A stretch of 64,000 nt of DNA from Candidatus Nitrotoga sp. LAW (GTDB taxonomy: Bacteria; Pseudomonadota; Gammaproteobacteria; Burkholderiales; Gallionellaceae): assembly GCA_003402315.1 (NCBI GenBank), contig QFXI01000022.1, positions 1-64,000 on the forward strand, in the 5' to 3' direction. The notes beneath the pieces were generated by a model. The model was not told the DNA's origin and ran no database searches. It was given only the letters and a program-made list of their open reading frames with translations. Below are positions 1 to 8,880 of the stretch, one piece after another. Both the position numbers and the translations under genes were made by a program. The first letter of the stretch is position 1; the number at the start of each line of letters is the position of its first letter.

Positions 1-114
1 CAGCAGGAGATTGATATGACAATGTTCAGATTGAACAACCGACCCAGAAAAAGGCTTGAATACAAAACACCCAGTCAGATATTCTTCAAGTCAGGCGTTG
101 CACTTCAAACTTGA
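1..114 (+). pseudogene. IS30-family transposase, C-terminal end (cut by window edge)
   Basis: Frame 1 is open from the window edge and stops with TGA at 112-114. The 37 visible residues include LNNRPRKRLEYKTPSQIF, the conserved tail of the integrase core of IS30-family transposases, which catalyse copy-out transposition. The body of the gene lies to the left, so it cannot be said whether the element is intact. The sequence around the stop, GCACTTCAAACTTGAA (101-116), recurs at 56232-56247 and may lie in the element's end. The next gene starts only about 75 bp downstream. Confidence 0.75.
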
Positions 115-189
115 ACTCGCGAGACGTTTTAAGCAGTCTTTTCCTTGCTTATCGGCTAGAATGCGGCCATGAAAAATCACCGGGGGAGT

Positions 190-588
190 ATGATGCACCT
201 GATTATCACCTTATTCCTGGGCTGCCTGTTCAGCACAGCCTCCGCCACACAACTGCTGCCCGGCCTGCAGTCGTTGCCACCGCCGCCGCCCCTTGATGCT
301 AATGCCCACGATTCTAATTTATTGCCGTTGCCACTCCAGTCGCCCCAATTGCCCGTCGATGACAGCACGCAAGATGCTGCCCTGGGTCAGGAAGTTACCG
401 TCACCAAGCAGTCTGAACAGACCGTGGAAGAATACCGCGCTGGCGGAAAACTTTATATGATCAAAATTACCCCGAAAGTTGGACCGCCCTACTATTTGGT
501 GGATGACGTTGGTGATGGCAAATTTTCACATTATCAAAATCTGGATTCAGGTTTTCGTCCACCACGCTGGGTTATCCACAGATTCTGA
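190..588 (+). CDS. DUF2782 family secreted protein
   Basis: A small protein of about 132 residues with a hydrophobic N-terminal signal sequence (MHLIITLFLGCLFSTASA), then a proline-rich linker and a compact C-terminal part ending in the YYLVDDVGDG...FRPPRWVIHRF pattern of the DUF2782 family. Such genes sit between polA and thrB in betaproteobacteria; their function is unknown and they are presumably periplasmic. ATG codons occur at 169, 190 and 193. A GGGGGAG tract at 182-188 lies very close before 190/193, and the signal peptide is cleaner from there, so the internal start is preferred but not certain. thrB follows 15 bp downstream. Confidence 0.75.
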   Translation: MMHLIITLFLGCLFSTASATQLLPGLQSLPPPPPLDANAHDSNLLPLPLQSPQLPVDDSTQDAALGQEVTVTKQSEQTVEEYRAGGKLYMIKITPKVGPPYYLVDDVGDGKFSHYQNLDSGFRPPRWVIHRF

Positions 589-603
589 TACGAGTTCCGA
601 AAT

Positions 604-1548
604 ATGGCAGTTTTTACCCGTGTCACCGAGCCAGAACTTATCTCTTGGCTAGAAAATTATTCGTTAGGCCAATTACTGGAATTGCAAGGTATTGCCTCGG
701 GTATCGAGAATACCAACTACTTTGTGACTACCAGCAATGGCCGCTTCGTGCTAACGCTGTTCGAGAAACTTGCTACCAACGAACTGCCGTTCTACCTCAA
801 TCTGATGTCTCATTTGGCCCGCCACGCCATTCCTTGCCCCAGCCCGGTGGCTAATCGGCATAACCAATTCTTGAGCGAACTGAATGGCAAGCCTGCGTGC
901 ATTGTTAGCCGTTTGTCAGGCAAATCATTGATACACCCAGAGGTGATCCACTGTGCCGCTATAGGTGAAATGCTGGGCCGATTGCACAATGCAGCACGGG
1001 ACTTTGCGGAAACCATGCCTAACTCACATGATGCAATTTGGCGTGCACGTGCCGCGCAACAAGTTACACCGTTTCTATCACTACAGGACTTGGCGTTATT
1101 GGAAAGCGAGGTTGCATTCCACGGGAAGCACACACTTGCTGCGCTACCACAAGGCGTGATCCATGCTGACCTATTCCGCGACAATGTTCTGTTTGATGGT
1201 GCACGCATCGGTGGCCTGATCGATTTCTATTTCGCCTGTAACGACAGCCTCTTATACGATGTGGCCATCACCGTGAACGACTGGTGCATGGGTGCAGACA
1301 GTACTCTGGACGAGGCGCGCACCCAGGCCCTGCTACAGGCCTACCATGCGGTGCGGCCATTACAAAAAGAAGAGCAGGCTGCTTGGCCAATTGCCTTACG
1401 TGCAGCAGCACTGCGTTTCTGGCTGTCACGCCTGTACGATATGCACTTGCCACGTGAAAATGAGCTAATACACGCACACAACCCAGATCAATTTAAATAC
1501 ATTCTGCAGCGGCACATCACCGCGAACAGCAATGTTATTTTGCTATAA
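604..1548 (+). CDS. thrB: Homoserine kinase, ThrB type (APH fold)
   Basis: Phosphorylates L-homoserine with ATP to O-phosphohomoserine, the penultimate step of threonine synthesis, in the cytoplasm. The 314 residues match the aminoglycoside-phosphotransferase-fold homoserine kinase of proteobacteria, not the GHMP-type enzyme of E. coli. Visible features are the N-terminal IASGIENTNYFV segment, the catalytic loop HADLFRDN at residues 187-194 and the metal-binding IDFYF at 206-210. Length is normal for the family. It lies 15 bp after the DUF2782 gene and its end overlaps the region just before the BPSS1780 gene, suggesting one transcript. Confidence 0.95.
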   Translation: MAVFTRVTEPELISWLENYSLGQLLELQGIASGIENTNYFVTTSNGRFVLTLFEKLATNELPFYLNLMSHLARHAIPCPSPVANRHNQFLSELNGKPACIVSRLSGKSLIHPEVIHCAAIGEMLGRLHNAARDFAETMPNSHDAIWRARAAQQVTPFLSLQDLALLESEVAFHGKHTLAALPQGVIHADLFRDNVLFDGARIGGLIDFYFACNDSLLYDVAITVNDWCMGADSTLDEARTQALLQAYHAVRPLQKEEQAAWPIALRAAALRFWLSRLYDMHLPRENELIHAHNPDQFKYILQRHITANSNVILL

Positions 1549-1558
1549 CGAGGCAAAA

Positions 1559-2317
1559 ATGGAGGCGCGAAAAGTCAATATTGCCAATGGCTGGCTGTGG
1601 ATAAAACAGGGATACTGGTTGTTCAAAAAAAGTCCAGTGTTGTGGGTGGTTCTAGCAACAGTCGGGGTAACCGGACTGCTTGGCATTTCTACTATCCCGG
1701 TAATCGGCGACCCGTTAGCTACACTGTTATTCCCGATTCTGCTCGCTGGCTACATGGTTGGCTGCCATGCGCTGGAACATGATGAAGAACTGGAGTTATC
1801 GCATTTGTTCGCTGGATTCCACAACAATACTTCGCAACTGGTCACATTAGGCGGTATCAGCTTGATTAGCCAAATGCTGATATTAGGTGTGATGATGCTC
1901 ACCGGCGGCGCTACCCTGGTAAGTATCCTGATGAGCGGCAAGCCGGTGGACAACCCGGAAATACTAGTACAAGCCACCGTAGGCGCGGGCATAGCACTGA
2001 TGTTGGGCATGGCATTGTTCAGCATGTTGCTAATGTCAATGCAGTTTGCCCCGATGTTGGTAATTTTTGACAAAATGTCGCCTGTGGACGCACTGAAAAC
2101 CAGCCTGCGAGCTTGTCTGCGCAACATCTTTCCGCTATCGTTGTACGGCGCGATGATGTTACTTTTCATGATATTCGCCACTATGCCAATGATGCTAGGC
2201 TGGTTGCTTTTACTGCCAGTGATGATTAGCTCAATGTACGCCACCTATCGTAATTTATTTCCAACCCCAACGGAGATAGCTATTCTTGAGGGTGAAATAA
2301 TTACGCGCGACCAGTAA
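1559..2317 (+). CDS. BPSS1780-family integral membrane protein
   Basis: A multi-pass membrane protein of about 252 residues. It opens with MEARKVNIANGWLWIKQGYWLFKKSP, the signature N-terminus of the BPSS1780 family, and contains about five or six hydrophobic stretches. Function is unknown; the family is commonly linked to thrB in betaproteobacteria. An upstream in-frame start at 1532 would overlap thrB, but ATG 1559 has a GAGG element at 1550-1553 and gives the conserved N-terminus, so it was chosen. The gap to thrB is 10 bp, consistent with co-transcription. Confidence 0.8.
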   Translation: MEARKVNIANGWLWIKQGYWLFKKSPVLWVVLATVGVTGLLGISTIPVIGDPLATLLFPILLAGYMVGCHALEHDEELELSHLFAGFHNNTSQLVTLGGISLISQMLILGVMMLTGGATLVSILMSGKPVDNPEILVQATVGAGIALMLGMALFSMLLMSMQFAPMLVIFDKMSPVDALKTSLRACLRNIFPLSLYGAMMLLFMIFATMPMMLGWLLLLPVMISSMYATYRNLFPTPTEIAILEGEIITRDQ

Positions 2318-2783
2318 TAACGCAGCTATAGATTCAGCTTATCGTTGCAGTTAATCCAACAGCCCAGCCCACATGGGCAAACCGACACAGTCGTTACAGT
2401 TCGACTATTATTTAACGATGACCCCAGGCACAGCCCAAACTATCGGTACCTATTAATCCGGCCAGGATATGTTTGAGCTTATCTGCCAGTCAAACCGCAC
2501 CGTAATGGCACCTCCCACTTCAAACTTCACCTGGCCGCATCAATAGTTTTGTTTAAAACTCTGAATTTTTAGAGGTGCCCTGTTAAGGTAGTAATTCGAG
2601 AGACTTCGCACACGATGAGATGGGTGTGATTGTGTGGAAACTGGATCCCGCCTATTTTTAATGGTTACCTAAGTTAAAATGATCAGCGTAGTTGTGGATG
2701 CCGGACACTTTTAAGCATTGTATTGTGTTTTTTACTTGGGATTTGGAAATGCCCCCCGATGATCGTTATCAAGGAGAGATTTG
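2318..2783. other. Intergenic region holding a mobile-element end fragment
   Basis: No gene can be supported here. The only recognisable content is a 32-bp repeat fragment at 2549-2580 shared with the MITE-like element near 39 kb. An octamer GGCACCTC at 2507-2514 is the inverse of GAGGTGCC at 2572-2579, so a short internally deleted copy of the element may occupy about 2507-2580. The promoter of the downstream thioredoxin-fold gene probably lies in the last 150 bp. Confidence 0.5.
2549..2580 (+). repeat. Right-end fragment of GGGCAYCTCT-ended element
   Basis: This 32-bp stretch ends in AATTTTTAGAGGTGCCC and matches 39085-39116 at 29 of 32 positions by direct comparison. In the complete copy (38976-39116) the matching segment is the right terminal inverted repeat. 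Here the interior is missing, and the right flank (TGTT) does not show the TTTA seen next to the complete copy, so it looks like a decayed or truncated insertion. Confidence 0.65.
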
Positions 2784-3341
2784 ATGGTAAGTTTACAGCC
2801 GCCAGTTTGCGATTTTGGATGGAAGGCGCACGAATTTAACTTGTGTGGTGTGGATGGAAAGCGCTACACCCCGAAAAACACATGTGGCAAGAATGGGCTG
2901 CTGGTTATGTTTATTTGCAACCATTGTCCCTATGTAAAATCCATCCGTGATCGCATTGTGCGGGATACCCGCGAGCTGCTGCAATATGGTATTAACAGCA
3001 TCGCTGTCATGTCGAATGATTCTGCGGAATATGAGGAAGACTCATTCGAGAATATGCAGAAAGTGGCTCAGCAATATGACTATCCATTTCCCTATGTGTG
3101 GGACGAGACACAGCAAGTTGCGAAGCATTACGGAGCAGTTTGCACGCCAGATTTCTTTGGCTTTAATGCTCAATTGGAATTGCAATACCGTGGTCGGCTG
3201 GATGCCTCGCGCAAGGAGGCGGTGCCGGATGTACCGCGTGATTTGTTTAATGCCATGGTGCAAATAGCGCAAACTGGCAAGGGTCCACTAGAACAGATCG
3301 CTAGCATGGGTTGTTCTATTAAATGGAAAAGCGAAGCATAA
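2784..3341 (+). CDS. Thioredoxin-fold protein (AhpC/TSA-like)
   Basis: A 185-residue cytoplasmic protein with a thioredoxin fold. The active-site region reads MFICNHCPYVKSIRDR, a CxxC motif (CNHC) followed by the cis-proline region VCTPDFFGF further on. This matches the 'thioredoxin family protein' group that carries ICNHCPYVK; these are thought to be thiol oxidoreductases or peroxidases, but their substrates are not known. A TTG at 2781 precedes ATG 2784; the strong AAGGAGAG at 2771-2778 gives better spacing to ATG. It stands alone between two non-coding stretches. Confidence 0.85.
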   Translation: MVSLQPPVCDFGWKAHEFNLCGVDGKRYTPKNTCGKNGLLVMFICNHCPYVKSIRDRIVRDTRELLQYGINSIAVMSNDSAEYEEDSFENMQKVAQQYDYPFPYVWDETQQVAKHYGAVCTPDFFGFNAQLELQYRGRLDASRKEAVPDVPRDLFNAMVQIAQTGKGPLEQIASMGCSIKWKSEA

Positions 3342-3566
3342 ACCTGGATTCGTCTTTTTGAATTCAGCACCGTCCCATGGGTTGATGCCCATAAACTTTC
3401 CGTGTTTTGCGGCTAAATTATGTATATGCAAACAATAGAGGCCACGTTTTTAAGTAACCAGCCCAATTTGAGCCGCATTGACCTGTCGGTTTCGTGCCGG
3501 TTGGCGTACGCGGCCATACTCGTTAAGCGGTTGCAATGACGTTGAACATTATGAAAGGCAGTTGAC

Positions 3567-4940
3567 GTGCAGATATTGATACTCGGGGCAGGACAGGTTG
3601 GTTCAACAGTGGCGGAGAGTTTGGTTGGGGAAAATAACGATATCACTGTGGTTGATACTGACGTGGAAAAATTGCGCTTGCTGCAAGACCGCTTTGATCT
3701 ACGCACCCTAGTGGGAAATGCTTCCCACCCTTCTGTATTGGAGCAGGCGGGTATTGCAGATGTTGATATGTTGCTGGCTGTTACGCAAAGCGATGAGGTT
3801 AACATGGTGGCCTGCAAACTTGCCGCCAGCCTGTATAACACGCCGACTAAAATTGCCCGTATTCGCGCTGCGAATTATCTGGAACATCCTGAAATATTTA
3901 GTACTGATAATTTTTGTGTCGATTTTTCCATTTGCCCAGAACAGATACTCACTGACTACATCAATAAATTAATTGAATTTCCAGAAGCCTTGCAAGTGCT
4001 GGAATTCGCTAGTGGCAAGGTGTCCCTGGTGGCGGTCAAGGCGTTTGAGGGTGGCCCTCTGGTCGGGCGGGAATTGCGTTACCTACGCACGCATATGCCC
4101 CATGTTGATACTCGCGTTGCGGCAATTTTCCGTCAAGACAGACCAATTGTTCCAGAAGCCAGCACGGTGTTTAAGGCAGGTGATGAGGTTTTCTTTATTG
4201 CCGCAACTGAAAATATCCGTACTGTGTTGAAAGAGTGGCGTCACATGGATAAGCCAGCCAAACGTGTGATGATTGTAGGCGGTGGCAATATAGGATATAG
4301 GCTGGCGCGAGCGCTGGAGCGCGATTATCAAGTTAAGCTTATAGAGTACAACAAAAAAGCATGTGAGCGACTGGCAGCCGAACTGACCCATACGTTGGTA
4401 CTTTGTGGAGATGGAACCGATGAGAATTTGCTGGCGTCCGAACATATCGCTGACGTGGATGTGTTTTGTTCCCTGACGAATGATGACGAGAACAATATCA
4501 TGTCTGCGCTGCTAGCCAAAAAAGGAGGGGCACGCAAAGTACTTTCATTGATCAATCGCAGTTCGTATGTTGATTTAGTGCAGGGTGGCAAGATAGATAT
4601 TGCACTATCACCGGCCCACGTAACGATTGGTTCATTGCTCGCCTACGTGCGCCAAGGCGATGTGGCGGTGGTGCATGCGCTTAGGCGCGGAGCGGCAGAG
4701 GCGCTGGAGATGGTGGTACATGGCGAGCGGCAGTCGTCTAAAGTTGTAGGACGGCGCATTGATGAAATTGAATTGCCTAAAGGCGCGACCATCGGCACGA
4801 TAGTGCGTGGTGAGCAGGTAATCATGGGACACCACGACACGATGATTGAGGCGGACGACCATGTCATCGTATTCGTGATTAACAAAAAGATGATTAGCAA
4901 GGTCGAAAAATTGTTTCAGGTCGACATAGGATTCTTTTAA
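3567..4940 (+). CDS. trkA: Trk potassium uptake regulatory subunit TrkA
   Basis: Peripheral, NAD-binding regulatory subunit that gates the TrkH potassium channel. The 457 residues form the usual duplicated RCK layout: a Rossmann domain (ILGAGQVGSTVAE, residues 4-16) with a TrkA-C domain, then a second Rossmann domain (IVGGGNIGYRLARAL) with a second TrkA-C domain. Start is GTG 3567; no in-frame alternative gives the conserved MQILILGAGQVG N-terminus. The stop codon overlaps the trkH start by one base (TAATG), so translation is probably coupled. Confidence 0.95.
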   Translation: MQILILGAGQVGSTVAESLVGENNDITVVDTDVEKLRLLQDRFDLRTLVGNASHPSVLEQAGIADVDMLLAVTQSDEVNMVACKLAASLYNTPTKIARIRAANYLEHPEIFSTDNFCVDFSICPEQILTDYINKLIEFPEALQVLEFASGKVSLVAVKAFEGGPLVGRELRYLRTHMPHVDTRVAAIFRQDRPIVPEASTVFKAGDEVFFIAATENIRTVLKEWRHMDKPAKRVMIVGGGNIGYRLARALERDYQVKLIEYNKKACERLAAELTHTLVLCGDGTDENLLASEHIADVDVFCSLTNDDENNIMSALLAKKGGARKVLSLINRSSYVDLVQGGKIDIALSPAHVTIGSLLAYVRQGDVAVVHALRRGAAEALEMVVHGERQSSKVVGRRIDEIELPKGATIGTIVRGEQVIMGHHDTMIEADDHVIVFVINKKMISKVEKLFQVDIGFF

Positions 4941-6397
4941 TGCAGCGTTCGTTAACAGTTATTCACGCGCTTGGCATGATGTTAATCGTGTTTAGCGTAA
5001 CGTATATATTCCCTATTGGGACATCGCTGATTTATCAAGATGGCACATTAATAGATTTTGTTCTGGCGATGGTAATGACATTTGCGATGGGTTGCTTGAT
5101 GTGGATGCTTACACGTCATAACAAGGGCGAGCTGTCCATTCGCCATGGCTATTTGCTGGTAGTGATGATGTGGACGGCGATGCCTGCTTTTGCCACGCTG
5201 CCGTTATTGCTAGTGACCAATGGTCTGTCGTTCACTGACGCTTACTTTGAAACGATGTCTGGCATGACAACCACGGGCGCGACTGTGTTGGCCGGGCTGG
5301 ACATTTTGCCACCCGCCATTAACCTGTGGCGGCATGAATTGGTCTGGTTGGGTGGCATGGGTATTATCGTGCTTGCGGTGGCAATTTTACCCTTGCTTGG
5401 CGTCGGTGGCCGCCAGTTGTATAAGGCGGAAACGCCAGGCCCGATGAAGGATTCCGCCCTCACCCCGCGTATTACCGAAACTGCACGCAATTTATGGCTG
5501 GTATATCTTTGTATTACCGTGGTTTGCATCCTATCGCTAAACGTGGCAGGGATGTCCTGGCTGGATGCTATATGCCATGCATTTTCCACGATGGGGTTGG
5601 GTGGGTTTTCTACGCATGACGCTAGCGTAGGGTACTTTAACTCTGTTGTTATTGAATTTGTGCTGATCGTATTTATGCTGCTGGCAGCAATGAATTTCGC
5701 GACGCACTTTCTGGTATGGCGCGCAAAGAGCTTGAAACTATATTTGCGTGACACTGAGGCCTTTGCCACCATAATACTGATATTGATGAGCTGCCTAGGC
5801 ATCGGTATATTTCTATGGTGGCATGGGATTTACCCGAGTTTTTGGACAGCGCTAAGGCACGCAAGTTTTAATCTAGTCTCGATTGCGACCGACTGTGGTT
5901 TCGCCAGTGTGGATTTTAACCGCTGGCCCATGTTTGCGCCGTTGTGGATGTTGTTTTTAAGTTGTATTGCCGCCAGTTCCGGTTCTACTGGAGGCGGTAT
6001 TAAAATGATTCGCACGCTGATTTTAATTAAGCAGGCAGAGTATTCGTTTCTCAAACTGTTGCACCCGGCTGCAATCAGTCCGTTAAAAATTGGCAGCCGC
6101 GTGGTGCCAGACAATATTGTGCTTTCGGTATTGGGTTTTATCTTTCTTTATTTCATGAGCGTAGTCGTACTGACCTTTGCGTTGGTGATCAGTGGATTGG
6201 ATTTCGTATCTGCTTTTTCTGGGATAATTGCTTGTATAAACAATGCTGGTCCTGGTTTAGGGGTATTGGGTCCGGCAAGTAACTACGGGGTCTTGAGTGA
6301 TTTTCAAACGTGGGTATGTACCGTGGCCATGTTAATCGGGCGCCTGGAAATAGTTACCGTCCTGATTATTTTTACTCCGCATTTTTGGCGGAGGTAA
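4940..6397 (+). CDS. trkH: Trk potassium channel TrkH
   Basis: Inner-membrane pore subunit for potassium uptake, working with TrkA. The 485-residue protein has the repeated M1-P-M2 architecture with four selectivity-loop regions; the first is the clear MSGMTTTGATVL, the others contain FSTMGLGGFST, ATDCGFAS and NNAGPGLG. Length is normal. It starts on the ATG that overlaps the trkA stop, so the two subunits are made from one message. No downstream partner is apparent; rfbD follows after 40 bp. Confidence 0.95.
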   Translation: MQRSLTVIHALGMMLIVFSVTYIFPIGTSLIYQDGTLIDFVLAMVMTFAMGCLMWMLTRHNKGELSIRHGYLLVVMMWTAMPAFATLPLLLVTNGLSFTDAYFETMSGMTTTGATVLAGLDILPPAINLWRHELVWLGGMGIIVLAVAILPLLGVGGRQLYKAETPGPMKDSALTPRITETARNLWLVYLCITVVCILSLNVAGMSWLDAICHAFSTMGLGGFSTHDASVGYFNSVVIEFVLIVFMLLAAMNFATHFLVWRAKSLKLYLRDTEAFATIILILMSCLGIGIFLWWHGIYPSFWTALRHASFNLVSIATDCGFASVDFNRWPMFAPLWMLFLSCIAASSGSTGGGIKMIRTLILIKQAEYSFLKLLHPAAISPLKIGSRVVPDNIVLSVLGFIFLYFMSVVVLTFALVISGLDFVSAFSGIIACINNAGPGLGVLGPASNYGVLSDFQTWVCTVAMLIGRLEIVTVLIIFTPHFWRR

Positions 6398-6437
6398 TCT
6401 AATGTTTCATAAATTCGGTGCATAGCTAGGGCTAGTG

Positions 6438-7349
6438 ATGATATTACAGAAACCAGTTATTTTGCTATTCGGCAAAAATGGCCAAGTTGGCTTTGAGTTG
6501 CAAAGGGCATTGTCGCCGTTGGGCTTGGTGCATGCCTTTGGCCGACAAGATTGCGATTTGGCTAATTTATCGCAAGTAAGGAATGTGGTAAGTCAGCTAC
6601 GCCCCGATATTATTGTGAATGCTTCGGCTTACACCGCAGTAGATAAGGCCGAGAGCGAACCACAGGTTGCTTACCTAATTAATGCCGCTGTACCCAGTGC
6701 GCTTGCAGAAGAGGCAGCCTCTATAGGCGCGCTGCTTATACATTACTCGACCGATTATGTATTCGATGGTATGCAGACCGGATGGTATGTGGAAGACGAT
6801 ATTCCAAACCCACAATCGGTTTACGGCACAAGCAAACTGGCGGGCGAGAGCGGAATTGCAGCGACTGGTTGCCGCAATTTGATATTCCGTACCAGTTGGG
6901 TATTCGGTGCGCATGGCGGAAATTTCGCTAAGACGATTCTTAGGCTTGCTAAAGAACGGGAATCGCTTAATGTAATAGCTGATCAGTATGGTGCTCCGAC
7001 GTCAGCGCATTTAATTGCGGATATTACCGCCCAGGTTATTGTCCGATATTGGAATGAAGTAAATCGAGAGCACTTTCCTTATGGCATTTATCATTTGGTT
7101 GCTGCCGGTGAAACAACTTGGTACGACTATGCCAAATACGTCATTGCTTATGCTGAAAAGACAGGAATCAAATTACGCTTAAAATCGGGTGCAATTGAAG
7201 CAATTCCTAGCGTCAATTATCCATCGCCTGCACCACGTCCGTCTAATTCCAAGCTTGATAGTGGGAAGTTGCGAAAAACGTTTGATCTGACCCTTCCAGA
7301 TTGGCATCAAGACATGGTGCCTGTATTGGAGAAAATTATTACGGTTTAA
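6438..7349 (+). CDS. rfbD: dTDP-4-dehydrorhamnose reductase
   Basis: Reduces dTDP-4-dehydro-L-rhamnose to dTDP-L-rhamnose with NAD(P)H, the last step of the rhamnose donor pathway for surface polysaccharide. The extended-SDR fold is visible: GKNGQVG nucleotide-binding loop near residue 12, YSTDYVFDG, and catalytic YGTSK. The size (about 303 residues) is normal. GTG 6435 and ATG 6438 are both possible starts. The rest of the rhamnose cluster (rfbA, B, C) is not in this window, so the gene is isolated here. Confidence 0.9.
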   Translation: MILQKPVILLFGKNGQVGFELQRALSPLGLVHAFGRQDCDLANLSQVRNVVSQLRPDIIVNASAYTAVDKAESEPQVAYLINAAVPSALAEEAASIGALLIHYSTDYVFDGMQTGWYVEDDIPNPQSVYGTSKLAGESGIAATGCRNLIFRTSWVFGAHGGNFAKTILRLAKERESLNVIADQYGAPTSAHLIADITAQVIVRYWNEVNREHFPYGIYHLVAAGETTWYDYAKYVIAYAEKTGIKLRLKSGAIEAIPSVNYPSPAPRPSNSKLDSGKLRKTFDLTLPDWHQDMVPVLEKIITV

Positions 7350-7478
7350 AAATCATGATCGAATAGAATTCCAAAGTTACAAATATTGGTGGAATGACAT
7401 TTCGGACGCACAGTGCAGCGGGATGGAATCCGATGGTGTTGTTGACTGCCCCGAATGCCCAAGTTACCAAGTGCTCAA

Positions 7479-7970
7479 TTATTCACCGGAGCGTACCAAG
7501 CGCACCCGGTAACCAGCACTGTTATGCTCTGAGCCGTAGTCCACGTAGCCATAATCGAAATTAACTCCCCAAGCATAAGCAGGCTCGTCAGCCGCAGGCG
7601 GAGCCGACCAAAAAGGAGATCCTGGCGTTCCTGGAAATGCGTCCGTATCAATCGCCGGGTTACAGCGGCTGGAATCTACAATGCTCGACAGCTCCTTTAA
7701 ACTGGGGAGACGCCAAGGTTTACCACTGGTTAAGGCTTCGTTTTTAGCCCAACTCTGAGCCTGATCCGAACTATAAGCGGTTGCGGTCCCACTATAACCA
7801 TTGGCCGTGATTTTCATGCCTTCTGCGCAGCGCCGCCAGATCAGGCCAGTAACGCTGTCAGTGACTTCGTTGCCATCCGTTGAAATTACATACCGGGCCT
7901 GCGTTTGTCCATTTAGGTCGCCTAGCTCAGCTACTGCATCCGCCAGCGGCATGGGGGTAACGGTTTTCAT
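7479..7970 (-). CDS. DUF1566 (Lcl C-terminal) domain protein
   Basis: A protein of about 163 residues with the DUF1566 pattern: TDSVTGLIWRRCAEGM, then WRLPSLKELSSIVD, FWSAPP, WGVNFDYGYVDYG and a C-terminal YRVRLVRSG. These domains are related to C-type-lectin-like Lcl modules and often occur in exported or surface proteins of betaproteobacteria and Legionella; molecular function is not established. No signal peptide is visible. The longest frame starts at 8024, but the ATG at 7970 has a TAGGAG seven bases upstream and was chosen. A second, shorter relative is at 39863-40303. Confidence 0.75.
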   Translation of the reverse strand: MKTVTPMPLADAVAELGDLNGQTQARYVISTDGNEVTDSVTGLIWRRCAEGMKITANGYSGTATAYSSDQAQSWAKNEALTSGKPWRLPSLKELSSIVDSSRCNPAIDTDAFPGTPGSPFWSAPPAADEPAYAWGVNFDYGYVDYGSEHNSAGYRVRLVRSGE

Positions 7971-8382
7971 GATCATGCTCCTAAAGTTAAGTAACGTAGA
8001 TCCGCACATCTTACTCTGTGCCATTTAAACAATTAAAAACAACATTCTATTATATTTAATTTTGATTAAGAGTATCCGGCTAACTTTTAATTTTACTTCT
8101 GGAAGCTCCACCCGTAAACATGGGTAAGGCACTGTTCGTTTAGCACATAGATCATACGCAGTACAGTTGAATTGTAGCGGAGGCATGAGGCATCCTGCAT
8201 CATTTGGGTGCAAAACATGTAGGTATGTATACGGATAAACATGCGCAAAACATATGCAAGCACTTCACATTTTGCCTTTTTTTAGTTAGGATGTATTCTT
8301 AACTTTTGTAGTGCGCCTTCACTCAGCTTCACATAAATTAATTGTATCGTTGTTAACCTCTAATTATAAAGCGAGATTTATC
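7971..8382. other. Divergent intergenic region
   Basis: This region separates the minus-strand DUF1566 gene from plus-strand trxA and must hold both promoters. It is AT-rich. No further gene, hairpin with T-run or known operator could be recognised. Confidence 0.4.
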
Positions 8383-8709
8383 ATGAGTGAGCATATCCAT
8401 TATGTTACTGATCCAACCTTTGCCGCCGATGTACTACAAGCACCCCTACCCGTATTGGTAGATTACTGGGCAGAATGGTGCGGCCCATGTCGTAGTATCG
8501 CTCCGATTCTGGAAGAGATTGCCAAGGAATATGCTGGGCGTATGACCGTAGCAAAAATGAATGTGGATGAAAACCAGCAAACCCCACAGAAATATGGTGT
8601 CCGTGGCATTCCCACGCTAATGTTGTTCAAGAACGGAAATATCGAGGCAACTAAAGTTGGCGCGCTATCTAAATCGCAACTCACCGCATTTATTGACAGC
8701 CATATTTAA
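8383..8709 (+). CDS. trxA: Thioredoxin 1
   Basis: General cytoplasmic dithiol reductant, recycled by thioredoxin reductase; it supplies electrons to ribonucleotide reductase (nrdAB is in this window) and other enzymes. The 108 residues contain [15 protein letters not shown] with the classical WCGPC active site and the cis-proline GIPTLMLF. The frame is open to 8311, but ATG 8383, giving [10 protein letters not shown], matches the usual N-terminus and length. The following gene is rho, the arrangement typical of proteobacteria. Confidence 0.95.
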   Translation: MSEHIHYVTDPTFAADVLQAPLPVLVDYWAEWCGPCRSIAPILEEIAKEYAGRMTVAKMNVDENQQTPQKYGVRGIPTLMLFKNGNIEATKVGALSKSQLTAFIDSHI

Positions 8710-8880
8710 ATCATCTAAACTGAAATTGTAGTTTTTTGTTTCGCTAGCTCCTGTTGCATAATACTCACAAATCCTAATACTCAAGGCAGTTCATGTCATG
8801 CACGCGGCATTCTCGCGTAAACGGTAATACCTCCCTAAGTAGGCTCCCTAAATTTCGTAATATCACCCATCCATTTCTAT

